Below the pieces are notes generated by a model. The model had not been told where the DNA came from and did no database searches. It was given only the letters and a program-made list of their open reading frames with translations. Both the position numbers and the translations under genes were made by a program. Source: Chryseobacterium jejuense (GTDB taxonomy: Bacteria > Bacteroidota > Bacteroidia > Flavobacteriales > Weeksellaceae). From it: a stretch of DNA of 64,000 nt. Numbering within the stretch: position 1 is the stretch's first letter; each line of letters begins with the position of its first letter. The stretch is taken from NCBI RefSeq assembly GCF_900100075.1, contig NZ_FNEG01000005.1, positions 310,001 to 374,000 on the forward strand, read 5' to 3'. Positions 29,243-36,669 of this stretch are shown in pieces.

Positions 29243-30549
29243 TGAGTGGAACATTTCAAATAAGAGGAGGAAAAAGACTGCAGGGTGAGATAACTCCACA
29301 AGGAGCCAAAAATGAGGCTCTACAAATTTTATGTGCAGTTCTGTTAACGGATGAGGAAGTAAGAATTAAAAACATTCCGGATATCCATGACGTAAACAGA
29401 CTGATTGAAATTCTTGGGGATTTCGGAGTGAATGTTACTAAAAATGGTCATGGAGACTACACTTTCAAGGCTGATAAAGTAAACTTCGACTATGTAAAAT
29501 CCAGTGAATTTAAAAAAGACGGTGCCAAACTTCGTGGATCAATTATGTTGATGGGACCTATGTTGGCTCGTTATGGTGAAGCTTATATGCCAACTCCGGG
29601 TGGTGACAAGATCGGAAGAAGAAGATTGGATACCCACTTCCAGGGATTGGTGGAACTTGGTGCTGAATTCCATTATGATGAGGAGGAATATTTCTATTCT
29701 TTAAAAGCAAAAGAGCTTAGAGGAAAATTTATTCTATTGGAAGAAGCTTCTGTAACCGGAACGGCTAATATCGTGATGGCTGCAGCTCTTGCAAAAGGAA
29801 AAACTAGAATTTACAACGCAGCTTGTGAACCTTACCTTCAGCAACTATGTAAAATGCTGAACAGAATGGGAGCTAATATTTCTGGTATCGGATCTAACCT
29901 TCTTACGATTGAAGGGGTAGAACATCTGAACGGTACAGAACATACAATGCTTCCCGATATGGTAGAAATCGGATCATGGATTGGTCTTGCTGCCATGACA
30001 AAATCTGAAATTACCATCAAAAATGTAAACTGGAACCAATTGGGAGTAATTCCTAATACCTTCAGAAAACTGGGAATTCAACTTGAGCAAAGTGGTGATG
30101 ATATTTACATCCCTGCTCAGGAACATTATAAAATTCAGAAATTTATTGACGGATCTATCCTTACTATTTCTGATGCTCCGTGGCCTGGATTTACTCCGGA
30201 TTTATTATCTATTATCTTAGTAGTTGCTACTCAAGCTAAAGGAAGTATTTTGGTTCACCAAAAAATGTTTGAATCAAGATTATTCTTCGTAGATAAATTA
30301 ATTGATATGGGAGCACAAATCATTTTATGTGATCCGCACAGAGCAACAGTAATTGGATTAAATCAGGAATCTCCTTTAAGAGGAACTACAATGGTTTCTC
30401 CGGATATCAGAGCCGGAAATGCCCTTCTTATTGCAGCTCTTTCTGCAGAAGGGAAATCGATTATCCACAACATCGAACAAATCGACAGAGGATATGAAAA
30501 TATTGATGGAAGACTGAAAGCAATTGGTGCTGACATCGAAAGAATCTAA
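29242..30549 (+). CDS. murA: UDP-N-acetylglucosamine 1-carboxyvinyltransferase, Cys-to-Asp variant
   Basis: 435 residues, normal length. It transfers enolpyruvate from PEP to UDP-GlcNAc, the first committed step of peptidoglycan synthesis. GAKNEALQIL (21-30) carries the conserved K-N pair. The active-site loop reads PGGDKIGRRRLDTH, where most MurA have PGGCxIGxRPxDxH: the catalytic cysteine that fosfomycin alkylates is aspartate here (D122, codon 29605-29607). Cys-to-Asp is known from naturally fosfomycin-insensitive MurA (for example mycobacterial and chlamydial enzymes). Translationally coupled to DUF4290. Confidence 0.96.
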   Translation: MSGTFQIRGGKRLQGEITPQGAKNEALQILCAVLLTDEEVRIKNIPDIHDVNRLIEILGDFGVNVTKNGHGDYTFKADKVNFDYVKSSEFKKDGAKLRGSIMLMGPMLARYGEAYMPTPGGDKIGRRRLDTHFQGLVELGAEFHYDEEEYFYSLKAKELRGKFILLEEASVTGTANIVMAAALAKGKTRIYNAACEPYLQQLCKMLNRMGANISGIGSNLLTIEGVEHLNGTEHTMLPDMVEIGSWIGLAAMTKSEITIKNVNWNQLGVIPNTFRKLGIQLEQSGDDIYIPAQEHYKIQKFIDGSILTISDAPWPGFTPDLLSIILVVATQAKGSILVHQKMFESRLFFVDKLIDMGAQIILCDPHRATVIGLNQESPLRGTTMVSPDIRAGNALLIAALSAEGKSIIHNIEQIDRGYENIDGRLKAIGADIERI

Positions 30550-30569
30550 ACTTATTTTTATTACCATAG

Positions 30570-30598
30570 AGCGTTCAGAGAAATCTGAGCGCTTTTTT
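30570..30598 (+). terminator. murA terminator
   Basis: AGCGTTCAG (30570-30578) pairs with CTGAGCGCT (30585-30593, one G-U pair), loop AGAAAT, followed by TTTTTT. Confidence 0.85.
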
Positions 30599-30943
30599 TA
30601 TGATAAAATGTATTTTCCTTAGTATAAGCTTCATCAAATCAATTTTAATTGATTATCTCTTTTCTGTCTTAAAATACATAATCTTGCGAGTAAACTTTGC
30701 GTCTAAGAAAGTAATAAAGGTTCTTTTTATGACCACCCCTCCACTGGAGGGGGAATTCTCACTCCTTCAATTGGGATAATTGTCAGGATTGGAAGTTTTT
30801 ATAGGTTAATATTTACTCTTCATTTTAAATATCTGCGTAATCCGTAGAATCTGTGGGAGAATAAAAAATTATTTAATGCAAAATAAAAAGTGCCCGGTAA
30901 AAGAACCGGACACTTTGAGTAATTAAAACTATATGAATCTCCC
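30599..30943. other. Intergenic region with a CCCCTCCA hairpin and repeat remnants
   Basis: No gene seen. CCCCTCCA (30736-30743) and TGGAGGGG (30745-30752) form a tight GC-rich palindrome. An ATCTGCG-family repeat lies at about 30823-30866. A weak hairpin with T-tract (AGTGCCCGGTAAAAGAACCGGACACT, 30888-30915) could end the minus-strand NIL gene. Confidence 0.5.
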
Positions 30944-31255
30944 CTAAGAATACTTTCGGCAGAAATACTCCACCGTTGTATTCAAAAGTTTATTTTTATT
31001 CAGATAAACCTCAAGCTGATGATAGTCATCTAAATTTGCATTAATATATAATTGTACTGAACCAAAACTGTATCCGTTTACATATTCTACGTTTGCTGAT
31101 AACACTCTGTGACAAATACCCAATTGATTATGGATGGTATGCATTAAATGCTCAAATTTCATTTTGCCATTCAACTCTATTTCCAATAACAATTCTTTTT
31201 TAGGCAGATTCAGTGTATTTTGAAAAACCTGCAAGCTTGGGTTAGGTGTAATCAT
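30944..31255 (-). CDS. Stand-alone NIL-domain protein
   Basis: 103 residues. The central part (LLLEIELNGKMKFEHLMHTI, then LGICHRVLSANVEYVNGYSFGSVQLYI) follows the NIL-domain pattern found at the C-terminus of the methionine-importer ATPase MetN, where it binds methionine and inhibits transport. Here it has no ATPase and no transporter genes beside it. A free-standing amino-acid sensor or a regulator subunit is possible. It has its own well-formed promoter covered by a long inverted repeat. The family assignment is by eye and moderate. Confidence 0.65.
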   Translation of the reverse strand: MITPNPSLQVFQNTLNLPKKELLLEIELNGKMKFEHLMHTIHNQLGICHRVLSANVEYVNGYSFGSVQLYINANLDDYHQLEVYLNKNKLLNTTVEYFCRKYS

Positions 31256-31313
31256 CTCTAAACATTTTTGGGTTAATACTCAGATCATATTGCGTTCTGC
31301 ATTTAAATCTGTC

Positions 31314-31343
31314 ACAAAAATATAAAAAAATATTAGTCCACCA
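31314..31343 (-). promoter_or_regulatory. Promoter of the NIL-domain gene
   Basis: Minus strand: TTG, 18 bp, TATTTTTG (31321-31314). Both spacing and hexamers match the Bacteroidota consensus. The 5' UTR would be about 50 nt. Confidence 0.65.
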
Positions 31344-31364
31344 AATTAGTAGACTAATATTTTT
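31326..31364. promoter_or_regulatory. 13-bp inverted repeat over the NIL gene promoter
   Basis: AAAAATATTAGTC (31326-31338) and GACTAATATTTTT (31352-31364) are perfect complements around a 13-nt spacer that contains the TTG element. A protein bound here would occlude the -33 region: a candidate operator. The remaining sequence up to 31599 holds a dispersed repeat (31437-31590). Confidence 0.55.
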
Positions 31365-31436
31365 AAAAATTTAACATAAAAAAAAGCCATTACAGCTTCT
31401 CTATCTATTTTCATTCAATTTCGGAAAAAATATAAG

Positions 31437-31590
31437 GTCAGGAAGCCTGAAGCTGGAGGTAGGAAGTCATTAAGTTATTAAAATCAAAATACTATTTTTA
31501 TCAAACTTAGGTCTTTCTTAATTTTAGGTCCAGACTTCAGAGATTGTATGTCTAATAGTAACTTCCAGCCTCCCTCATCCAGCTTCCTTT
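31437..31590. repeat. Dispersed intergenic element with inverted ends (second copy)
   Basis: Left end GGAAGCCTGAAGCTGGAGG with AGGAAGT (31441-31468); right end ACTTCCAGCC, then CATCCAGCTTCC (31561-31588), inverted. Same family as 25647-25853. AT-rich interior without a gene. Confidence 0.55.
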
Positions 31591-31599
31591 CTAATCTTT

Positions 31600-32256
31600 T
31601 TAAAGGTCTCCTACCCTTTCCAATTTTTCCGATCCGGCCAATCCATTGGGATTACAACCAGGCTCTCCTTCAGGAACTTTCAGATTTTTCTTAGTATAAA
31701 ATTCTTCCCAGAATGCATTAGTCTTTCCCGTCTTGGGATCTATGAACGTCATAGGTTCTAATGTAAAAATATGATCGTTGCGAAAAGCTCTTTCCACAAA
31801 ATCTGAACAGTAATAAGAACTTTCATCCAAAATATAATTGAAATTATATGGCTTTCCCAGCATGGAATACGCCTTTTTGACCGCTTCAGGAATGGACTTT
31901 TGATATTCAGGTTTCAGGCGGTATACAATAATATCTTGCTGATCTTTTTTCTGATCCTCCATAAAATCCTTTAGATTTTGCTTTTGTGAGCCTCCTTTTG
32001 GAGTCGCGTGCAGAACATATATTTTATTTCCTTCTTTTTCAAGAATCCCGATGTGATCAAAAGAAGCTGTCTTTTGTTTTTGGGTAACATTATTAATAGC
32101 GCCTGAAAGTCCGGTTTGTTTTGCAGTTACAAAAAGTAAATCGCCATTTTGAAGTTGTATTGAACCTTGATAGGAATTACACTGCATCAACACTAGTATT
32201 ACAAGAGAAAGCAGGCCTGTAACAATTCCTTTTTTAATTTTTTTATTGAAAATCAT
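31600..32256 (-). CDS. YiiX-like NlpC/P60-family lipoprotein (papain-like hydrolase)
   Basis: 218 residues. Signal with lipobox VLMQC (C26). GDLLFVTAKQTGLSGAINNVT, SFDHIGILEKEGNKIYVLHATPKGG and a late SSYYCSDFVERAF give the permuted NlpC/P60 order (His before Cys) seen in YiiX/YebB proteins, with H in FDHIGI and C in YYCSDF as the likely catalytic pair. Probable amidase or hydrolase acting on peptides or lipids in the periplasm; substrate not known. Divergent from the response regulator, with a 115-bp gap. Confidence 0.82.
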   Translation of the reverse strand: MIFNKKIKKGIVTGLLSLVILVLMQCNSYQGSIQLQNGDLLFVTAKQTGLSGAINNVTQKQKTASFDHIGILEKEGNKIYVLHATPKGGSQKQNLKDFMEDQKKDQQDIIVYRLKPEYQKSIPEAVKKAYSMLGKPYNFNYILDESSYYCSDFVERAFRNDHIFTLEPMTFIDPKTGKTNAFWEEFYTKKNLKVPEGEPGCNPNGLAGSEKLERVGDL

Positions 32257-32313
32257 TTTAATTTCCGGTATTCTGATTGTTATTTCAAGGCAAAATTACA
32301 AAATAGAAATCAT

Positions 32314-32321
32314 TACATTTG
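32314..32321 (+). promoter_or_regulatory. -7 element TACATTTG before the two-component operon
   Basis: Matches TAnnTTTG, 50 bp upstream of the response regulator ATG. No TTG at the usual distance and no TCTAA array, so no sign here of autoregulation through that motif. Confidence 0.5.
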
Positions 32322-32371
32322 TGAAGAATATTACCTCATCTTTACCCCCACAAAACCCTTCACACATTCTT

Positions 32372-33073
32372 ATGCCTCATATTTTATTAGTAGAAGACGA
32401 TGACAGACTTTCCAAGCTTATCACAAAAGGGCTTCAGGAAGCTGAATTTGAAGTAAGCACAGCCTATGACGGATCAACAGGATTGAAACTGGCATTGCAA
32501 AAAAACTATGATCTGGTAGTTACTGATATTGTTTTGCCTAAAAAAGACGGTCTCGAATTCTGTAATGAAATAAAGGCTCTGAAACCTAATCTTCCCGTGG
32601 TAATGCTTACCGCATTGGGAACTACAGATGACAAATTGGAAGGATTTGATGCCGGTGCTGATGATTATATGACCAAGCCGTTTGAAATACGTGAATTGGT
32701 TGCAAGAATCAATGTTCTTTTAAAACGTTTTTCACAACAGAGGCAGCAAAAAATATTTGTGCTTAAATACGAAGGCATTGAAATGAGCCTGGAACAAAAA
32801 ACAGTAAGCAGAGATCATATTTCTATAAAACTGACTCCAAAGGAATTTAATCTGCTCAAATTTATGATGGAAAACTCAGAGAAGGTACTTTCCAGAAGTG
32901 AAATTGCAGAGAAAGTATGGGAAACTCATTTTGATACTGGGACCAATTTTATTGATGTCTATATCAATTATCTGCGAAAAAAAATCGATAAGGATTTTGA
33001 AAATAAACTCATCCACACCAAAGCTGGAATGGGTTTTATTCTGAAAAAAGACTACGAAACGGGAAATTCTTAA
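32372..33073 (+). CDS. OmpR/PhoB-family response regulator
   Basis: 233 residues from the ATG at 32372 (the open frame extends 42 codons upstream but lacks similarity there). Receiver domain MPHILLVEDDDRLSKLI with acidic pocket E8-D9-D10 and phosphoacceptor D52 in VTDIVLPKKDG; conserved K in MTKPFEIRELVARI. The C-terminal winged helix has KLTPKEFNLLKFMMENSEKVLSRSEIAEKVW and the recognition-helix region NFIDVYINYLRKKID. OmpR-family dimers bind direct repeats spaced 10-11 bp. It forms an operon with the kinase (27-bp gap) and is the nearest candidate reader of the TCTAA arrays at 35779 and 39362. Confidence 0.92.
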   Translation: MPHILLVEDDDRLSKLITKGLQEAEFEVSTAYDGSTGLKLALQKNYDLVVTDIVLPKKDGLEFCNEIKALKPNLPVVMLTALGTTDDKLEGFDAGADDYMTKPFEIRELVARINVLLKRFSQQRQQKIFVLKYEGIEMSLEQKTVSRDHISIKLTPKEFNLLKFMMENSEKVLSRSEIAEKVWETHFDTGTNFIDVYINYLRKKIDKDFENKLIHTKAGMGFILKKDYETGNS

Positions 33074-33100
33074 TACGGTAAAAGTGTAATTTTCGTCAAC

Positions 33101-34468
33101 ATGAAGATAAGAACAAGGCTTACCCTGCTTTTTACGTTAATCACGGCTATGCTTTTAGGGTTTTACAGTATCACCATTTATTATTCCTCAAAAGAAGCCC
33201 GGGAAAAATCTTTTTACAGCGAACTGCAGAATGAGGCTATTGCTAAAGCTGATTTATTCTTCCAAAGTTCTTTGCCGGAACAGGAAATGCATAAGCTGTA
33301 TAGAAACAACAACAGAACCCTTAATGAAGTTCAGGTGGCTATCTATGATTCAAACAAACAACTTGTTTATCATGATGATGCCAAAGTGGATTATGTAAAA
33401 GAAACACCTCAAATGCTTTCTCAGATATTTGAGAAAAAGAAGATAAGTTTCTTTATGGAAGACTTGCAGGTTGTTGGGATGACCTACCATCATAATGGAA
33501 ATACCTACGCTGTTACAGCTGCTTCCTATGACAAATATGGATATGAATACCTTACTCATCTCCTCACCATCAGTATTGCTTCTTTCATCAGTATTTTATT
33601 ATTAATTTATCTGGCCGGAATATTTCTTTCTAAAAAATCATTGAGCCCACTGAGCGAAATGGTCAGTCAGATAAAAAGAATTACTGCTGGAAAATTGCAG
33701 CTGCGTCTTAAAACCACCGGAGAAAAAGATGAGCTTAACGAGCTGGCTCAGAATTTTAACGGAATGCTTGAACGCCTTGAAAATTCTTTTGATTCGCAAA
33801 AATACTTTGTATCTAATATTTCTCACGAACTTCGGACTCCACTTTCCGCTATTATTACAGAGCTGGAATTAGCCTCGAAAAAAGAATTGACTAAAGAAGA
33901 ATACCAGCTTACCATTCAATGCGCTTTAGAAGACGCTCGTAATATGGTTAAATTATCCAATAGTTTAATGGATCTTGCTAAGGCTAGTTATGATCCTAAC
34001 GAAATCAGCTTTTCTGAAGTGCGGCTTGATGAAGTTCTTCTGGAATCCTATACCAAAATTATCAAAGAAAATTCAGCCTATAAAGTTTCCTTGAATATTG
34101 ATGATGCCGTAGAAGAACATCAGCTGATTATACAGGGAAATGAGTATCTACTACAGGTTGCTTTTAATAATCTTATTGATAATGCCTGCAAATATTCCCC
34201 AGAACATTTATGCTCTATAGATGTTCAGGCAGATACCGAAAAATTGTATATCAGTTTTATCAATACCGGAATTATTATTTCCCAAGAAGATCTGGCCCAT
34301 ATTTTCGAGCCTTTTTATAGAAGCGAAAATTCCAGAAATGAAAAAGGTCATGGAATCGGACTTTTCCTTACTGAGAAGATTATTCACCTTCATCAGGCAG
34401 TCATTAAAGTTACTTCAGAAAACAATAAGACTGTTTTTATGGTGATTGTTAATATTGAAACAACTTAA
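33101..34468 (+). CDS. Sensor histidine kinase
   Basis: 455 residues. Two membrane segments (about 7-26 and 152-174) flank a periplasmic sensor of about 125 residues, then a HAMP region, a HisKA domain with H242 in FVSNISHELRTPLSAI, and HATPase_c motifs NNLIDNACKYSP, FEPFYRSENSRNEKGHGIGLFL. Paired with the response regulator upstream. The signal is unknown; the architecture is like CusS/PhoQ-type kinases, which sense metals or cations. Followed by a MITE-like element rather than a clear terminator. Confidence 0.92.
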   Translation: MKIRTRLTLLFTLITAMLLGFYSITIYYSSKEAREKSFYSELQNEAIAKADLFFQSSLPEQEMHKLYRNNNRTLNEVQVAIYDSNKQLVYHDDAKVDYVKETPQMLSQIFEKKKISFFMEDLQVVGMTYHHNGNTYAVTAASYDKYGYEYLTHLLTISIASFISILLLIYLAGIFLSKKSLSPLSEMVSQIKRITAGKLQLRLKTTGEKDELNELAQNFNGMLERLENSFDSQKYFVSNISHELRTPLSAIITELELASKKELTKEEYQLTIQCALEDARNMVKLSNSLMDLAKASYDPNEISFSEVRLDEVLLESYTKIIKENSAYKVSLNIDDAVEEHQLIIQGNEYLLQVAFNNLIDNACKYSPEHLCSIDVQADTEKLYISFINTGIIISQEDLAHIFEPFYRSENSRNEKGHGIGLFLTEKIIHLHQAVIKVTSENNKTVFMVIVNIETT

Positions 34469-34479
34469 CAGCTACCTTT

Positions 34480-34584
34480 TTAACCATTAAGAAAATATTT
34501 AAAGATATTTATTAGAAGAATGCTTCATTCAAATTTATTTGAATCTTAACTTTTCTTAAAACCTTATACCCCTTAATGGTTTTT
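34480..34584. repeat. MITE-like element with AACCATTAAG inverted ends
   Basis: AACCATTAAG (34482-34491) is repeated inverted as CTTAATGGTT (34572-34581). In the centre lies the palindrome ATTCAAAT-TT-ATTTGAAT (34527-34544). It fills almost the whole gap between the kinase gene and the convergent exporter gene and may double as a transcription stop. Confidence 0.5.
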
Positions 34585-34599
34585 AAATATTAATATCTT

Positions 34600-35451
34600 T
34601 TAATTATGAGCTGTAGCTGTTTTATTGAAAACTGTAGTTCCTATGCTTGCGGCAATGACACAGCTAATAGAGATCCACTGTAAAAAAGACAATTCTTCGG
34701 CAAGAAATACTAATCCCGAAAGGGCTGCAAATGCAGGTTCCAGACTCATCAGAATACTGAACGTTTTTGCAGGAAGCTTTTTTAAGGCCATCATTTCCAA
34801 CGAAAAAGGCAAAGCACTTGACAGGATGGCTACTCCCAACCCTTTTACAAAAATAGAAGGTGTAATATTGAAAACAGCACCATCCCAAATGGTAAAGGGA
34901 ATAATCACAAGACTGGCAAATAGCATTCCTGTGGTAACAGCGTCTTTGCCATCCATTATTTTAGAAACTTTTCCACCCATTACAATATATAGCGCCCAGA
35001 ATATTCCTGCCAGAAAGGCAAGCCCAAGCCCAACAAGATCTATATGATCACTTTTCCACGGAACAATAAGTAATATTCCTACACAAGCTAATAATGCCCA
35101 TACTACATCCAAAAGCTTACGGGACAATGCCAACGCAAGAAATAAAGGTCCTGCAAATTCTACAGTAACAGCCAAGCCCAGAGGAATCCTTTGGATCGCC
35201 ATATAGAAAATAAGGTTCATAGCTGCCAGCCCTGTTCCATACATGGCACAATACTTCCATTTTTGTGGAGTAAACTCTAAAAATTTGGGCCGATTGATGA
35301 TGGTAAGCAGAATTGCAGAAAGTACAATCCTCAAAGTAACGGTTCCAATAGCTCCAATTGCCGGAAAAAGCTGCTTGGCAATTGACGCTCCACCCTGTAC
35401 ACAGATGATCGCTAAAAGTGTAGCTGGAATCGCTAAGTTTGAATTTTTCAT
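34600..35451 (-). CDS. EamA/RhtA-family metabolite exporter
   Basis: 283 residues from the ATG at 35451 (an upstream ATG at 35508 adds 19 residues, MFYPRFPTKS..., that are not membrane-like and is not favoured). About ten hydrophobic helices in two EamA halves, beginning SNLAIPATLLAIICVQGGAS and with the second half near GLGLAFLAGIFWALYIVMGG. The sequence style (ALDVVWALLACVGI region, MALKKLPAKTFSILMSLEPA) is that of RhtA threonine/homoserine exporters. Inner-membrane efflux of an amino acid or similar metabolite is likely. Confidence 0.85.
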   Translation of the reverse strand: MKNSNLAIPATLLAIICVQGGASIAKQLFPAIGAIGTVTLRIVLSAILLTIINRPKFLEFTPQKWKYCAMYGTGLAAMNLIFYMAIQRIPLGLAVTVEFAGPLFLALALSRKLLDVVWALLACVGILLIVPWKSDHIDLVGLGLAFLAGIFWALYIVMGGKVSKIMDGKDAVTTGMLFASLVIIPFTIWDGAVFNITPSIFVKGLGVAILSSALPFSLEMMALKKLPAKTFSILMSLEPAFAALSGLVFLAEELSFLQWISISCVIAASIGTTVFNKTATAHN

Positions 35452-35778
35452 TTCTAAAATATATAATTTATACAGACAACTTTTGGTTGGAAACCGGGGA
35501 TAAAACAAGCTTTATCTACAAAACTGTAGTATCAAGCTCATTTTTCGCCAAATGTATTGAAATTTTATCTTAAAATGGGGTTACAGATCAGAACTTAAAC
35601 TCCAATCTGTAACCATTAGTCAATCTATGCATAACTGTAAATCATCACATTAAACTGAAATACAATCAATTAAAACAAAACCTCACTCACAATCTTATAG
35701 TGATACTTCATCATTGATAGTATCAAATGATAACATTAACGATATAAGTCTTTATTAAAAAAACTCTCATCATCATTT
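35452..35778. other. Intergenic stretch with inverted repeats
   Basis: No gene seen. GGTTACAGAT (35579-35588) and ATCTGTAACC (35605-35614) are perfect 10-bp arms with a 16-nt spacer upstream of the exporter gene. TGATACT (35701-35707) and AGTATCA (35719-35725) form a further 7-bp pair. These may be operators or folded RNA; no T-tract follows. Confidence 0.45.
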
Positions 35779-35822
35779 TCTCTAATAACTTTCTAATAAT
35801 ATTCTAAAGTCTTTCTAACGGC
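35779..35822 (+). promoter_or_regulatory. Four 11-bp direct repeats (TTTCTAATnnn) upstream of mgtC
   Basis: TCTAA starts at 35781, 35792, 35803 and 35814: exactly 11 bp apart, one helical turn. The 28 bp from the last TCTAA to the TACCTTTG -7 element (35842-35849) is identical to the second array at 39362-39405. No TTG -33 box is present, which fits activator-dependent transcription by an OmpR-type regulator. Confidence 0.8.
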
Positions 35823-35841
35823 CTTTCATCAGAAGTAGAAA

Positions 35842-35849
35842 TACCTTTG
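35842..35849 (+). promoter_or_regulatory. -7 element TACCTTTG of the mgtC-mgtA operon
   Basis: Full match to TAnnTTTG within the shared context TAGAAATACnTTTGCA, also present at the efflux operon promoter. Predicted leader of about 105 nt. Confidence 0.75.
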
Positions 35850-35904
35850 CAGCAAATAGAAGTCACTATGGATACTGGTCCGTCACATTATTACAACAAC
35901 TAAA

Positions 35905-35958
35905 CATTCAGCAAAATACTTTTCTGTATGCACTGAATGCTATAAAAAACAGAAAAGT
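35905..35958 (+). ncRNA. Interleaved stems in the mgtC leader (possible pseudoknot)
   Basis: Stem 1: CATTCAG (35905-35911) with CTGAATG (35933-35939). Stem 2: ACTTTTCTGT (35918-35927) with ACAGAAAAGT (35949-35958). The arms interleave, so the stems exclude each other as simple hairpins or combine into an H-type pseudoknot (loops of 6, 5 and 9 nt). Stem 2 ends 1 nt before the ATG at 35960 and would bury the ribosome entry site. Candidate cis-regulatory RNA; not experimentally known. Confidence 0.5.
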
Positions 35959-35959
35959 T

Positions 35960-36658
35960 ATGAATACCTTAGAATTTACACTTCGTCTCTTCACCGCATT
36001 CGCCTTGGGTGCCAGCATAGGTTTTGAAAGACAATGGCGTCAAAAAAGCGCCGGTCTCCGAACCAATACCTTAGTTTGCCTTGGCTCTGCAGCATTTGTT
36101 CTTCTTTCTATCCGGATCGGAGGTGATGCTACCGGCAGAATAGCTTCTTATATCGTTAGTGGTATTGGCTTTCTGGGAGGAGGTGTTATTATGAAAGACG
36201 GTCTTACTGTAAGAGGTCTTAACACTGCTGCTACCATCTGGTGTTCTGCCTCCGTAGGAGCACTCTCCGCCCTGGGACTTCCTCTTGAAGCTGCTATTAC
36301 CAGTGGTTTTATTATTCTCACCCATCTTATACTCCGTCCATTAGGAGTAAAACTCGGCAACAATATCAGCAGTAGAAGTCATTATACTGAATATTTGCTA
36401 AGCATTAATTGTAAAAGCGAGGTAGAAAATCATATCCGGGTACAACTCATGCAATCATTGAGTGGAAATGATAAAGTCCTGTTGAAATCTCTTACCAGCG
36501 ATGATAATGGCATTCCGGAAAATGCTATTATCACAGCAGAAGTTCACGCTTCTACTCCACAGGACAGTTTTATGGAAAAAACAGCAAGCCGGCTTACCAT
36601 TGAAGATAAAGTCATCAAGGTAAGCTGGGAAATTATAGGTACTGAAAACGATTTATAA
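35960..36658 (+). CDS. MgtC/SapB-family membrane protein
   Basis: 232 residues. N-terminal MgtC domain with four to five membrane helices: FALGASIGFERQWRQKSAGLRTNTLVCLGSAAF, GIGFLGGGVIMKDGLTVRGLNTAATIWCSASVGALSALGL. The C-terminal cytosolic ACT-like part (about 140-232) is also present. MgtC proteins help growth in low magnesium or acid and in some bacteria inhibit the F-type ATPase. It heads an operon with the magnesium-transport P-type ATPase (11-bp gap), like mgtCB in enterobacteria. Controlled by the repeat array and possibly the leader structure. Confidence 0.9.
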   Translation: MNTLEFTLRLFTAFALGASIGFERQWRQKSAGLRTNTLVCLGSAAFVLLSIRIGGDATGRIASYIVSGIGFLGGGVIMKDGLTVRGLNTAATIWCSASVGALSALGLPLEAAITSGFIILTHLILRPLGVKLGNNISSRSHYTEYLLSINCKSEVENHIRVQLMQSLSGNDKVLLKSLTSDDNGIPENAIITAEVHASTPQDSFMEKTASRLTIEDKVIKVSWEIIGTENDL

Positions 36659-36669
36659 CAATTAAAGCC

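Noticed and set aside
32246..32371. Upstream extension of the response regulator frame
   Set aside because: The receiver domain begins exactly at the ATG at 32372; the extra 42 codons overlap the divergent lipoprotein start and promoter.
34625..35047. 140-codon plus-strand ORF over the EamA gene
   Set aside because: Antisense to a typical ten-helix transporter; composition of a shadow frame.
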